NCBI RefSeq assembly: GCF_902498995.1
Contig: NZ_CABVLY010000005.1
Span: 62,001 to 126,000, forward strand
Direction: 5' to 3'
Origin: Burkholderia anthina
GTDB taxonomy: Bacteria; Pseudomonadota; Gammaproteobacteria; Burkholderiales; Burkholderiaceae
DNA length: 64,000 nucleotides
The notes under the pieces were generated by a model. The model did no database searches, had not been told where the DNA came from, and was given only the letters and a program-made list of their open reading frames with translations. Positions 35,626 through 43,712 of the stretch are shown here, one piece after another. Each line of letters begins with the position of its first letter. Within the stretch, counting starts at the first letter, position 1. A program made the position numbers and the translations under genes.

Positions 35626-37848
35626 CTAACGTGTCATCGGCTCGATCGCGGCGCGCACCGCGTCGATCGTGTCGGCCCAGTTGCCGGGCGCCGCCTGGCG
35701 GAACAGCCGCGCGGACGGATACCACGGGCTGTCGTCGCGCGTGCGCATCCAGCGCCACTCCGCCGGATCGGGCAGCAGCACCCAGACCGGGCGGCCGAGC
35801 GCGCCCGCGAGATGGGCAACCGCGGAATCGACCGCGATCACGAGATCCAGCGCGCCGATCAGCGCGGCCGTATCGGCGAAGTCGCCGAGTTCGTCGTCGA
35901 CGCGCCGCACCGGCGCCTGCGCGAGCCGCGCCACGTCGCGTTCGCGCACCGGCTTCTGCAGGCTGATCCAGTCGACGTCGAGATCGAACAGCGGCGCGAA
36001 GCACGCGAAATCGATCGACCGGTTGTGATCGTTCCGGTGTTCCGGATTGCCGGCCCACGCGAGGCCGATGCGCGGCCGGCGCCGCTCGCCGAGCAGCGCG
36101 TCCCATTCGCGCGTGCGCTGCGGGTCCGCCTGCAGATACGCGCCGGCCCGCGGAATCGTCGCTTCGTCGGTGCGAAACGCGTACGGCAGGCTCAGCAGCG
36201 GCGCCTGGCAGTCGAACGCCGGCAGCGGCGCGCCGCGCGCGATCACGTCGGCCGCGCCGTGCAGCGACGCCATCAGCGCGCGCAGCGGCGGCTGCACCTC
36301 GAACACCACGCGCGCGCCGCGGGCGGCCACGAGCGGCACGTAGCGGCAGAACTGCAGCGTGTCGCCGAAGCCCTGCTCCGCGTGGATCAGCACGGTCCGG
36401 CCGTCGAGCGGCGTGTCGCCGCGCCACGCCGGCTGCGTGAACGGCCGGTAGTGCCGCGCGAGCTGCGCGTCGCGCAGCCGCCATTCGTACTCGGGCCAGC
36501 CGCGCGCGAAATCGCCTTCGATCAGATACAGCGACGCGCGCGCGAAATGCGCTTCGGCGTAGTCGGGATGCAGCGCGATCGCGCGGTCGTACGCGGCAAG
36601 CGCGTCGTCCGTGCGCGCCGTTTCGAAATGCAGGTTGCCGCGGTTGAGCCAGTTCGTCGCGTGCTCGGGGCGCAGCGCGATCGCGCGATCGAGCGACGCC
36701 ATCGCGTCGTCGTAGCGGTGCAGATCCTGCAGCACGCTGCTGCGGTTGGTCCATGCTTCGGCGAACCGCGCGTCGCGCGCGAGCGCGGCGTCGTAGCTGG
36801 CCAGCGCTTCGTCGTATCGCTTCAGGTAACGCAACGCGGTCCCGCGATTGCACAGCGTCTCCGCCGAGTGCGGATCGATTTCCAGTGCCCGCGCATAGCC
36901 GGCCAGCGCGTCGTCGTAGCGCTTGAGCTGCAGCAGCGCATTGCCGCGGCTCGCGTGCGCGCGCACGTTGCCCGGATCGAGCGCCAGCACGCGCTCGCAG
37001 CGGGCCAGCGCTTCGTCGGCGCGGCCGAGCCGTTCGAGCGCGACCGCGCTGTTGTAGAGCACGTCGATCCGCGCGGGATCGGCCGCGATCGCTTCGTTGA
37101 ACGCGGCGAGCGCCTCGCTCGGCCGGTCGAGGTCGATCAGCGTGCGGCCGCGCTCGGCCATGATTGCGGCCACGCCGGGCCGGATCGCGTTCGCGCGGTC
37201 GAAGCACTGCAGCGCATCGGCCGGCCGCTGCAGCGCGCGCAGCACGAGCCCGCGGTTGAACCACGATTCGAACGAGCGCGGGTCGACCATCAGCGCCCGA
37301 TCGTAGGTATCGAGCGCTTCGTCGAAGCGGCCGAGCGCACGCAGCGCACTGCCGCGATTGCAGAGCGCATCGAGCACGAGCGGCGACGCGGCGAGCGCGC
37401 GGTCGAACGACGCCAGCGCGTCGTCGTAGCGGCGCAGCCCGATCAGCGTGTTGCCGCGCCGCACGAGCGTTTGAACGTCGTCGGGCGTCGCGCGCAGCGC
37501 GGCGGCGAAATGCTCGAGCGCCTCGTCGATGCGGCCGCGCTCGCCGGCGATCGCGCCGAGATCCGACAGCGCGCGCGTGCCGGGCTCGATCGCGATCGAC
37601 TGGCGCAGCAGTGCCTCGGCGTCGTCGGCCGCACCGCGCTGGAATTGCAGCACGCCGTACAGGTGCAGCGCCTGAGGATTGTCCGGTTCCTTCGCGAGCA
37701 CCGCGAGGTATTCGCGCGCCGCGTCGTCGAAGCGACCCGCGCCGTGCCAGTTCCGTGCGCGGCTCAGGATCGCCCCCGATTGCCGTGGCCCGGACGCGTC
37801 GTTGCCCGACGCGCCCGCGTGTGCATCATGCCGGTGCTCGACCGTCAC
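35626..37848 (-). CDS. TPR-repeat protein with C-terminal GT9/GT41-like glycosyltransferase domain (first of three)
   Basis: The 740-residue product starts at a GTG preceded by GAAGGGGGCG. About twelve TPR units (for example ALCNRGSALRALGRFDEALDTYDRAL) fill residues 30-470. The transferase-like domain carries VLIHAEQGFGDTLQFCRYVPL, IGLAWAGNPEHRNDHNRSID, ISLQKPVRERD and IAVDSAVAHLAGALGRPVWVLLPDPAEWRWM. The HRNDHNRS and DSAVAHLAGA segments correspond to nucleotide-sugar-binding regions of GT9-like enzymes. It is the promoter-proximal gene of the operon, and its promoter has both the shared motif and a Pho-box-like repeat. The protein is predicted to be cytoplasmic. Confidence 0.85.
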   Translation of the reverse strand: MTVEHRHDAHAGASGNDASGPRQSGAILSRARNWHGAGRFDDAAREYLAVLAKEPDNPQALHLYGVLQFQRGAADDAEALLRQSIAIEPGTRALSDLGAIAGERGRIDEALEHFAAALRATPDDVQTLVRRGNTLIGLRRYDDALASFDRALAASPLVLDALCNRGSALRALGRFDEALDTYDRALMVDPRSFESWFNRGLVLRALQRPADALQCFDRANAIRPGVAAIMAERGRTLIDLDRPSEALAAFNEAIAADPARIDVLYNSAVALERLGRADEALARCERVLALDPGNVRAHASRGNALLQLKRYDDALAGYARALEIDPHSAETLCNRGTALRYLKRYDEALASYDAALARDARFAEAWTNRSSVLQDLHRYDDAMASLDRAIALRPEHATNWLNRGNLHFETARTDDALAAYDRAIALHPDYAEAHFARASLYLIEGDFARGWPEYEWRLRDAQLARHYRPFTQPAWRGDTPLDGRTVLIHAEQGFGDTLQFCRYVPLVAARGARVVFEVQPPLRALMASLHGAADVIARGAPLPAFDCQAPLLSLPYAFRTDEATIPRAGAYLQADPQRTREWDALLGERRRPRIGLAWAGNPEHRNDHNRSIDFACFAPLFDLDVDWISLQKPVRERDVARLAQAPVRRVDDELGDFADTAALIGALDLVIAVDSAVAHLAGALGRPVWVLLPDPAEWRWMRTRDDSPWYPSARLFRQAAPGNWADTIDAVRAAIEPMTR

Positions 37849-37925
37849 GTTCGCCCCCTTCCCGTTTGCCGATGCCGCCGCTGAACGGGCCGAAGCGGCC
37901 GGTCGCGGCGGTCATGCTCATCACG

Positions 37926-37972
37926 AGACTAACGGACGGCCAATAACAGACGTATGACGAAAGTTACGGACC
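37926..37972 (-). promoter_or_regulatory. Shared promoter motif and Pho-box-like repeat of the TPR operon
   Basis: On the minus strand the motif GGTCCGTAACTTTCGTCATA (37953-37972) overlaps TCGTCAT-ACGT-CTGTTAT (37943-37960). The second half-site is 6 of 7 to CTGTCAT. TAGTCT (37926-37931) follows 11 nt later as a possible -10, about 78 bases before the GTG start. Confidence 0.55.
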
Positions 37973-38049
37973 TTTTTGCCCGGGGGACGGAACACGTTTC
38001 AGGCCGGGCCGTCGCGGGCCGCTCGCCCGCGCTGCCCGCCATGCCGCCG

Positions 38050-38712
38050 TCACTGGCCGATCGGAATGGTCCGCACGTACTCGACGGCAGGCACCCCGAT
38101 CCTGACCGCGAAGCGCACCCCGCGCGGCAACGGCATCCCGAGCGACGTGATGTTGCTGACGCCGTGCTGCGCGAGGAACTGCGCATAGGTCTGCTCGACG
38201 GCCGCCTGGCTCGTCGTCCATCCGCTCGGCGGAATCCACACGGCAAGCTGCATCGACCGCGCATCGTTGCTGACGACCACGCGCGCGAACCCGTCCATGT
38301 GCCGCAGCGCGTCCTCGACCTCGGCCAGCGACGCGAGCGGCTGCGACGCACTGCGCACGAGGTCGCGCCCCTTGAGCTGGTAGCGCACGACCTGCACGTG
38401 CGTCGGCCCGCTGCCGACGCCGAGATGACGCACCATCACGAGTTCGTTCGGCCGGATGCGCAGCGGCGGCCCGAACACCTCGTCGGCCGTCACGAGGTTC
38501 ATCAGGTCGAACTGCAACTGGGAAAAATAGCGGCCGAGCAGCCGCGTTTGCGCCAGATTCGACGCGATATCGTCGCGGCCGCGGATCGTCGCGTCGAGGC
38601 CGCGCCACGACAGCAGCGCGATCACCGCCAGCAGCGCGATCGCGACCAGCATCTCGATCAGCGTGAAACCCCGTGCGCGCGCCGCCGCGCGCCGTTCAGC
38701 GCCGCGCTTCAT
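38050..38712 (-). CDS. gspJ: Type II secretion minor pseudopilin GspJ
   Basis: The 220-residue minor pseudopilin has a prepilin site RARG15-FTLIEMLVAIALLAVIALLSWRGLDATI with Glu at +5. The GspJ pattern RDDIASNLAQTRLLGRYFSQLQFDL follows, and the C-terminal half is beta-rich. Its ATG lies 17 bases inside the end of gspI, so the two are translationally coupled. GspJ joins GspI and GspK in the tip complex; gspK is some 31 kb away in this window. The gene ends 202 bases before the divergent-looking TPR operon promoter region. Confidence 0.9.
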   Translation of the reverse strand: MKRGAERRAAARARGFTLIEMLVAIALLAVIALLSWRGLDATIRGRDDIASNLAQTRLLGRYFSQLQFDLMNLVTADEVFGPPLRIRPNELVMVRHLGVGSGPTHVQVVRYQLKGRDLVRSASQPLASLAEVEDALRHMDGFARVVVSNDARSMQLAVWIPPSGWTTSQAAVEQTYAQFLAQHGVSNITSLGMPLPRGVRFAVRIGVPAVEYVRTIPIGQ

Positions 38713-39130
38713 CCTGCACGACCGTGACGACTTCGGCGAGCACGTTGCGGCTCGACGCCGACGGATAGACGCTCACCGTCACGCGCCGCACGAGCGGGCT
38801 CGGCATCGCCGCGACCGACTGCCGGCACACGAACCGGTAACGCCCCTGCGGGCAGTCGAACGTATGGGTGCCCACCGACGGCCAGGTCGACGCGATGCGG
38901 ATCTCGCCGAGCGCGTTGTCCGCGCTCCATAGCGCGAGCAGGCGCATGCGGGCCGTATCGGTGTCCGACGCGAGCGCGCCGATCGCGCGCATCACCGCGC
39001 CGAGCGCGACCGCCACGATCGCGAGCGCGATCAGCACCTCGATCAGCGTGAATCCCCGTTCCGGCGCCCGCGCCGCGCGCCGTCCGCCGCGCGTGGGGCG
39101 GTCGTCGTAGTCGGTTCTGTCGTCGCACAT
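38696..39130 (-). CDS. gspI: Type II secretion minor pseudopilin GspI
   Basis: The 144-residue product has the prepilin site PERG26-FTLIEVLIALAIVAVALGAVMRAIG with Glu at +5 and the GspI body (ADNALGEIRIASTWPSVG). It nucleates the minor-pseudopilin tip complex. The start is MCDDRTDYDD: the frame stays open to 39364, but the extra N-terminal part would place the cleavage site over 100 residues in. It heads a gspIJ unit with its own promoter carrying the shared motif. Confidence 0.88.
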   Translation of the reverse strand: MCDDRTDYDDRPTRGGRRAARAPERGFTLIEVLIALAIVAVALGAVMRAIGALASDTDTARMRLLALWSADNALGEIRIASTWPSVGTHTFDCPQGRYRFVCRQSVAAMPSPLVRRVTVSVYPSASSRNVLAEVVTVVQDEARR

Positions 39131-39179
39131 GACCTGCGTTCTTGTCGATGGGTCGCCGTCCTGCGTCCGGCGCGCATGC

Positions 39180-39225
39180 ACGTTAAGCGCGGCGCATGGC
39201 ACACGCGTGTCGAAAGGTACGGACC
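39180..39225 (-). promoter_or_regulatory. Shared promoter motif and Pho-box-like repeat of gspIJ
   Basis: On the minus strand GGTCCGTACCTTTCGACACG (39206-39225) overlaps TCGACAC-ACGC... read as TCGACAC-GCGT-GTGCCAT (39196-39213). TAACGT (39180-39185) follows 10 nt later. This promoter is about 50 bases before the gspI start. Confidence 0.5.
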
Positions 39226-39379
39226 ATTTGGGGCAGGCAGGACGACGCCGCGCGCCGGCATGGCGCGTGCGGCGCGCGAAGCGCGGCAGCGGACAGACGA
39301 AGGGACAATGGAGGGAACGATCGAAGCAAAGCCACGCGCGGCGCGCGCGGCCCGGCCGGCGCACGATCGAACGCGAGCG

Positions 39380-39586
39380 TCAGGCCGTCACGGCGCTGTC
39401 ATACTCGGCACGGGCCATCCGGCCGGCCGCATACGCGTCGGCCTCGCCGCGAAAACCTTCGCGGCTGAATGCGACGACCTTCACGCCAACGCCGGACGCA
39501 CGCGCCACCGTCAGCGCCCATTGCCATCCACCGTCTTGTTCGAAGACGTGCAGCGAGGGTTCGAGGGATGAGTCAAGTACGGTCAC
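39380..39586 (-). CDS. Small hypothetical protein
   Basis: The 68-residue product (MTVLDSSLEPSLHVFEQDGG...) starts at a GTG with AGGAG nine bases upstream, which supports it as real. It is soluble, with a central beta-like GWQWALTVARASGVGVKVVAFS stretch and an acidic/alanine-rich end. I do not recognise a family. It lies upstream of gspIJ on the same strand but is separated from it by the gspIJ promoter. Confidence 0.5.
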   Translation of the reverse strand: MTVLDSSLEPSLHVFEQDGGWQWALTVARASGVGVKVVAFSREGFRGEADAYAAGRMARAEYDSAVTA

Positions 39587-39908
39587 GGGTTACGCTCCTG
39601 CCCGGCGCGCCGCATCGGCGACGCCTCGGACATATCGAAAAAATGCGCCGGTTTGCGGCGCGTTTCAGCCATTCGGTAGTCTAGTCAATGAATGTTGCGA
39701 CGCACCATCAGGGCTTACACCTGCCTATCGGAACCGGGCGGTCGATGAAATCCACCTGAAGCCTATATAGGACAAGCCTCACGAGCCCATCGCCGGCGCA
39801 CGACGCGTCGGTCATGCGGCAACGTGCCGCATGGGCGGGCCGCAGCCTCGATGAGCATGAAATAGGGGCGGAGCCGACAGAAGCCCGACGCCCGGCACGG
39901 ATCGCGAT
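39587..39908. other. Intergenic region, no gene seen
   Basis: This 322-base gap between the small hypothetical gene and the alkB-like gene holds no open frame with a ribosome site and no clear terminator or repeat. Confidence 0.4.
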
Positions 39909-40505
39909 TCACCCCGCCGACATCACGCGCCGGAACGTCAGGTTGACGCGCTCGCCCTGCACGGCCGGCGCCTTCGGCACACGATGCTGCCATTCGGCCT
40001 GTGTACGGCCGCGCATCACCAGCAGGCTGCCGTGCGTCAGCCGATACGCATGCACGGCGCCGGTCGCGCGATGGCGCAAGTCGAACACGCGCATCGCGCC
40101 GAGGCTCACCGATGCGATCACCGGCGTGTCGCCGAGTTCAGGCTCGTTGTCCGCATGCCAGCCGAGGCTGTCCTGCCCGTTGCGGTAGCGATTGAGCAAT
40201 ACGCTGTTGAAGCGCGCGCCGCAGATCGTCTCGACCGCCCGCTTCAGATCGAGCACGGCCGGCGTCCACGGCGCTGGCACGTTGCGGATCCCCGAATACA
40301 CGTAGACGGCATCGGGCTCGCCCTGCCACGCGGTGAGCCGAGGCAGCGGAATGCGACCGCGCGGCGTGCGGATCGTATCCTGCCGCCACGCGACCTCGTC
40401 GAGCAGCGCGGCCAGCACGCGATCGGCGTCGGCCGGCGCGAGCCAGTCGGGGTACCAGTCCACGTCGGGCACGGGCGTATCGGCGAAAAGATCGGGCGTC
40501 GACAT
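39909..40505 (-). CDS. AlkB-like 2-oxoglutarate/Fe(II)-dependent dioxygenase
   Basis: The 198-residue protein belongs to the AlkB family, which oxidatively removes alkyl groups from nucleic-acid bases. Visible signatures are the N-terminal YPDWLAPADADRVLAAL, RYRNGQDSLGWHADNEPELG with the HxD iron ligands (His and Asp of WHAD), SVSLGAMRVFDLRHR, HGSLLVMRGRTQAEWQHRVPK with the second His, and the 2-oxoglutarate arginine near the end (RVNLTFR). All catalytic residues seem present. The start MSTPDLF is chosen; an upstream in-frame ATG at 40554 would add a short hydrophobic tail. It lies downstream of the metallophosphoesterase gene on the same strand, 128 bases away. Confidence 0.88.
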   Translation of the reverse strand: MSTPDLFADTPVPDVDWYPDWLAPADADRVLAALLDEVAWRQDTIRTPRGRIPLPRLTAWQGEPDAVYVYSGIRNVPAPWTPAVLDLKRAVETICGARFNSVLLNRYRNGQDSLGWHADNEPELGDTPVIASVSLGAMRVFDLRHRATGAVHAYRLTHGSLLVMRGRTQAEWQHRVPKAPAVQGERVNLTFRRVMSAG

Positions 40506-40633
40506 CTCGGGATCGGACAGAAAATGAGCGGTACAAACGAACCATGCCTGCATGGTAGCCAACGGCGACGCGCGCCGCCATGCGCTGTCATTCCGGCGCG
40601 TGACACGTCCGCGCGCGTACCGTCCGACGCACG

Positions 40634-41782
40634 CTACCCGCCGCGTGCCAGACGGATCAGCGTGATCTCGGACGGCACGCCGAAGCGGTTCGGCGGCCCC
40701 CAGTAACCGGTGCCGCGGCTGGTATAGAGCCACATCGCGCCGAACCGGTTCAGCCCGCCGATCACGGGCTGCTGCATGCGCACGAACGGCGGCCACGGCA
40801 GGAACTGGCCGCCGTGCGTATGGCCCGACAGCTGGATCGTGAAGCCGGCCCGGCTCGCCGCTTCCGCGCTGCGCGGCTGGTGCGCAAGCAGGATCTTCGT
40901 GGCGACGTCGTGCGGCGCGCCCGCGAGCGCCTGCTCGGGGTCGCTGCGATGCGCGGGATCGAACCCGCCCGCCGTGAAATCGGTGACGCCCGCGAGCACC
41001 GCGCGCGCACCGTCGTGCTCGATCAGCACGTGCTCGTTGAGCAGCACCTTCAAGCCGATGCGCCGGAACTCGTCGATCCACGCGTGCGCGCCGGCGTAGT
41101 ACTCGTGGTTGCCCGTCACGAGGAAGCTGCCGTGGCGCGACTGCATGCGGCCGAGCGGCGCCGTGTGTTCGCGCAGGCGCTTGACCGAACCGTCGACCAC
41201 GTCGCCCGTCACGACGACGAGATCCGCATTCAGCGCATTGACCGCCCGCACGATCCGCTCGATATAAGGCCGCTTGATCGTCGGCCCGACGTGAATGTCC
41301 GACAGCTGCACGATCGTCATCCCGTCGAGCGCGGCCGGCAGCCCGTCGACCGGAATCGACACGCGCTTGACCGCCGCGGTGCGGCGCGCACCGACGAAGC
41401 CGATCGCGCTGACCAGCACCGCGCCCGCCAGCACGGCGAGCGCCGTGTCGGATGCCGCGCCGCTCCACGCGCCGTCATGCCCGAGATACCGCCAGGCGAC
41501 CACGCCGAGCAGCACCGGTTCGCGCAGGAAGGTCAGCACGAGCAGCGACGAGAAGAACCCCATCACGAGCGAGCCGGCCCAGCCGGCCAGCGTCGCGGCC
41601 CAGCCTTCGTCGAAGCGGCGCGAGAACATCCCGACCGGAATCAGCACGACGAAGCTCGCCAGCACCAGCGCCGCGACCGTGCGCGCGAGCGGCGACGCAA
41701 ACGCGTCGGGAATGATCCTCAGCCCGACATACAGATGGAACAGCACGCCGATTGCAATGAACCGGACAAAGAAACTTCGCAT
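40634..41782 (-). CDS. Membrane-anchored metallophosphoesterase
   Basis: The 382-residue protein has four hydrophobic segments in residues 1-130, then a calcineurin-like phosphoesterase domain (about 145-382). The metal-binding blocks are complete: LSDIHVG, GDVVDG, GNHEYY, LLAHQPR and SGHTHGGQ. This is the YaeI/YkuE-type arrangement, in which the catalytic domain faces the outside of the inner membrane and may hydrolyse phosphodiesters or lipid phosphates. The ATG follows GAGGATGAG. No operon partner is evident. Confidence 0.88.
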   Translation of the reverse strand: MRSFFVRFIAIGVLFHLYVGLRIIPDAFASPLARTVAALVLASFVVLIPVGMFSRRFDEGWAATLAGWAGSLVMGFFSSLLVLTFLREPVLLGVVAWRYLGHDGAWSGAASDTALAVLAGAVLVSAIGFVGARRTAAVKRVSIPVDGLPAALDGMTIVQLSDIHVGPTIKRPYIERIVRAVNALNADLVVVTGDVVDGSVKRLREHTAPLGRMQSRHGSFLVTGNHEYYAGAHAWIDEFRRIGLKVLLNEHVLIEHDGARAVLAGVTDFTAGGFDPAHRSDPEQALAGAPHDVATKILLAHQPRSAEAASRAGFTIQLSGHTHGGQFLPWPPFVRMQQPVIGGLNRFGAMWLYTSRGTGYWGPPNRFGVPSEITLIRLARGG

Positions 41783-42372
41783 GGAACGCTCATCCTCGTG
41801 GCGATACCGCTTCCGCGCCGCGCGGCGAGCGGGGCCGCGACATCGCGTGTCGACGGGCCCCGTGCCGCGCGGCACACCTACGCAGGATGGTACACAGATA
41901 CCGGCCGGCACGATGGGTGGCGCCGCCAGCGGCGCCGGGAGGCTTCGCGCGGTTCCGCACGGTGGCGAGCATCGATGCATCGGCCGGCAGCACCATCCCG
42001 GTGCGATGCCGCCGCAAGACGACAGCGCTGCGCCGGACGAAGCGCGTTGATCGCCTCGCCCGGCCCTCCCGACCGGATTCACTGGCGTTGATGCAACAAT
42101 CCGGCATTCGCGTATCGATTTCGCCGCATTGGCAAACGAAAGCCGCTGCCCCGGTTTCGTCTGACGATCCTTTACAGTCCGTTAGCAACCCTACACGAGC
42201 ATGCGCCGGCAAAATCCCGGGCCCGCCGCGACGGCGGCTGCCGGCCCCGCACGGCTGGCGGTCTGCATCGTGCTGATTTATCATCGGCTCCGTATCACGG
42301 CATCGTCGTCGCGGCGACGATGCGCATTGCGCCGCGCCCGGCATCCACCCCAAACGTCGAGCTCGCCACACC
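41783..42372. other. Divergent intergenic region before the efflux operon
   Basis: This 590-base gap lies between the leftward metallophosphoesterase gene and the rightward ytcA-mdt operon. I see no gene or regulator in it. A short AT-richer stretch near 42270-42295 may carry the efflux promoter. Confidence 0.4.
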
Positions 42373-42666
42373 ATGAGAAAAACAACGCCGCGCGTGCCCC
42401 TGCGCGTTGCCGCCGCTCTGGCGCCCGCCCTGCCGCTCGCGGGCTGCACATCGCGCGGCGCACCGTCGTACGTGCTGTTCGGCGCGTATTTCCCGCTCTG
42501 GCTCGTCAGTGCGATCGTCGGCATCGTCGGCGCGATCGTCGCGCACCGCGTGTTCGTCGCGACCGGCTGGGCCGCCACGGTGCCCTACCAGCTCGCCGTA
42601 TGCACCGCGATCGGCCTCGTGGTCGCGGTCATCGTATGGCTCGCCGGCACGGGGCCGTTCGCATGA
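42373..42666 (+). CDS. ytcA: YtcA-like small membrane lipoprotein
   Basis: The 97-residue product has a lipoprotein signal peptide with lipobox LAGC (Cys25) and two hydrophobic helices after it (SYVLFGAYFPLWLVSAIVGIVG and YQLAVCTAIGLVVAVIVWLAG). YtcA is encoded just before mdtNOP in Escherichia coli, and the same order occurs here. Its TGA overlaps the next ATG (ATGA), so it is translated with the pump genes. Its function in the pump is unknown. Confidence 0.82.
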   Translation: MRKTTPRVPLRVAAALAPALPLAGCTSRGAPSYVLFGAYFPLWLVSAIVGIVGAIVAHRVFVATGWAATVPYQLAVCTAIGLVVAVIVWLAGTGPFA

Positions 42667-43712
42667 AGGCCGCCGGCGTTACCCGCCCCTCGACGAAAGG
42701 CCGCGTGATCGCGCTCGCGATCGTCGCGCTCGGCATCGCGGCGCTCGCGTACGCGTACCACCGCACGACGGCCTACCCGTCCACCGACGACGCGTCGATC
42801 GACGCGGACGTCGTACACGTCGCGTCGCCAGTCGGCGGGCGTATCGTGCAGCTCGCGGTACACGAGAACCAGCGCGTCGCGAAAGGCGATCTGCTCTACG
42901 AAATCGATCCCGTGCCGTATCGCTTGACGGTCGCGCAGGCGCAGGCCGATCTCGAACTCGCGCGCGCGTCGCTCGACACGCGCCGCCGGTCGCTGATCGG
43001 CGAGCGTTCGAACGCGGCGGTCGCCGCCGAGCAGGTCAAGCGCGCCACGCAAAACCACGATCTCGCGACACGCGACGTGAACCGGCTCGCGCCGCTCGCC
43101 GCGCAAGGCTACGTCAGCGCGCAGCAATTCGACCAGGCGAAGGTCCGCCAGCGCGACGCGGCCGTATCGCTCGCGCAGGCACAGGAACAGCAGCACGCAT
43201 CCGCCCGGACGATCGGCGACGACGCCGACGCGATCGCGACGCTCCATGCGCGCGAAGCCGCGCTCGCCCGCGCGCAGCACGCGCTCGACGATACGATCGT
43301 GCGCGCGCCGCACGACGGGCTCGTGACGGGGCTGACCGTGCTCGCCGGCGAAACCCTCGCGCCGAACCAGTCGATCTTCACGCTGATCGACGCGAGCGAA
43401 TGGTTCGCCGTCGGCAATTTCCGCGAAACGTCGCTGAACCGCATCGCAGTCGGCGATTGCGCAACCGTCTATTCGATGATCGACCGCAGCCGCCCGCTGA
43501 CGGGCAAGGTCGTCGGCATCGGCGCGGGCATCTCGGACAGCGATCGCATCAACCTGCCGCGCGCGCTGCCGATCGTGCAGCGCTCGGTGAACTGGGTGCA
43601 CATCGCGCAGCGCTTTCCGGTGCGCGTGAAGCTCGACGAACCCGACGGCAAGCTCGTGCGTGTCGGCGCGAGCGCGATCGTCGAGGTCCGGCATGGCTCG
43701 GCCTGCCGCTGA
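42663..43712 (+). CDS. mdtN: HlyD/EmrA-type membrane fusion protein (MdtN-like)
   Basis: The 349-residue periplasmic adaptor has one N-terminal membrane helix (about 14-32). A split biotinyl-lipoyl domain follows (HVASPVGGRIVQLAVHENQRVAKGDLLYEIDP and, after a long coiled-coil hairpin rich in Ala/Gln/Arg, DTIVRAPHDGLVTGL), then a beta-barrel segment. It bridges the FUSC inner-membrane pump and the outer-membrane channel encoded after it. It overlaps both neighbours by a few bases (4 and 20). The operon resembles mdtNOP and the aromatic-acid exporter aaeAB; the substrate is unknown. Confidence 0.9.
   Translation: MKAAGVTRPSTKGRVIALAIVALGIAALAYAYHRTTAYPSTDDASIDADVVHVASPVGGRIVQLAVHENQRVAKGDLLYEIDPVPYRLTVAQAQADLELARASLDTRRRSLIGERSNAAVAAEQVKRATQNHDLATRDVNRLAPLAAQGYVSAQQFDQAKVRQRDAAVSLAQAQEQQHASARTIGDDADAIATLHAREAALARAQHALDDTIVRAPHDGLVTGLTVLAGETLAPNQSIFTLIDASEWFAVGNFRETSLNRIAVGDCATVYSMIDRSRPLTGKVVGIGAGISDSDRINLPRALPIVQRSVNWVHIAQRFPVRVKLDEPDGKLVRVGASAIVEVRHGSACR

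Noticed and set aside
33485..37264. Leftward open frame of about 1259 codons within the TPR operon
   Set aside because: It is a shifted-frame shadow of the TPR repeats, almost all Arg, Ala and Gly, with no motif of its own.
37954..38727. Peptide MTKVTDLFA-like start on the plus strand, similar to one on the minus strand near 31062
   Set aside because: The similarity comes from the shared DNA promoter motif. The other copies do not keep the peptide frame, and this frame runs antisense to gspJ.
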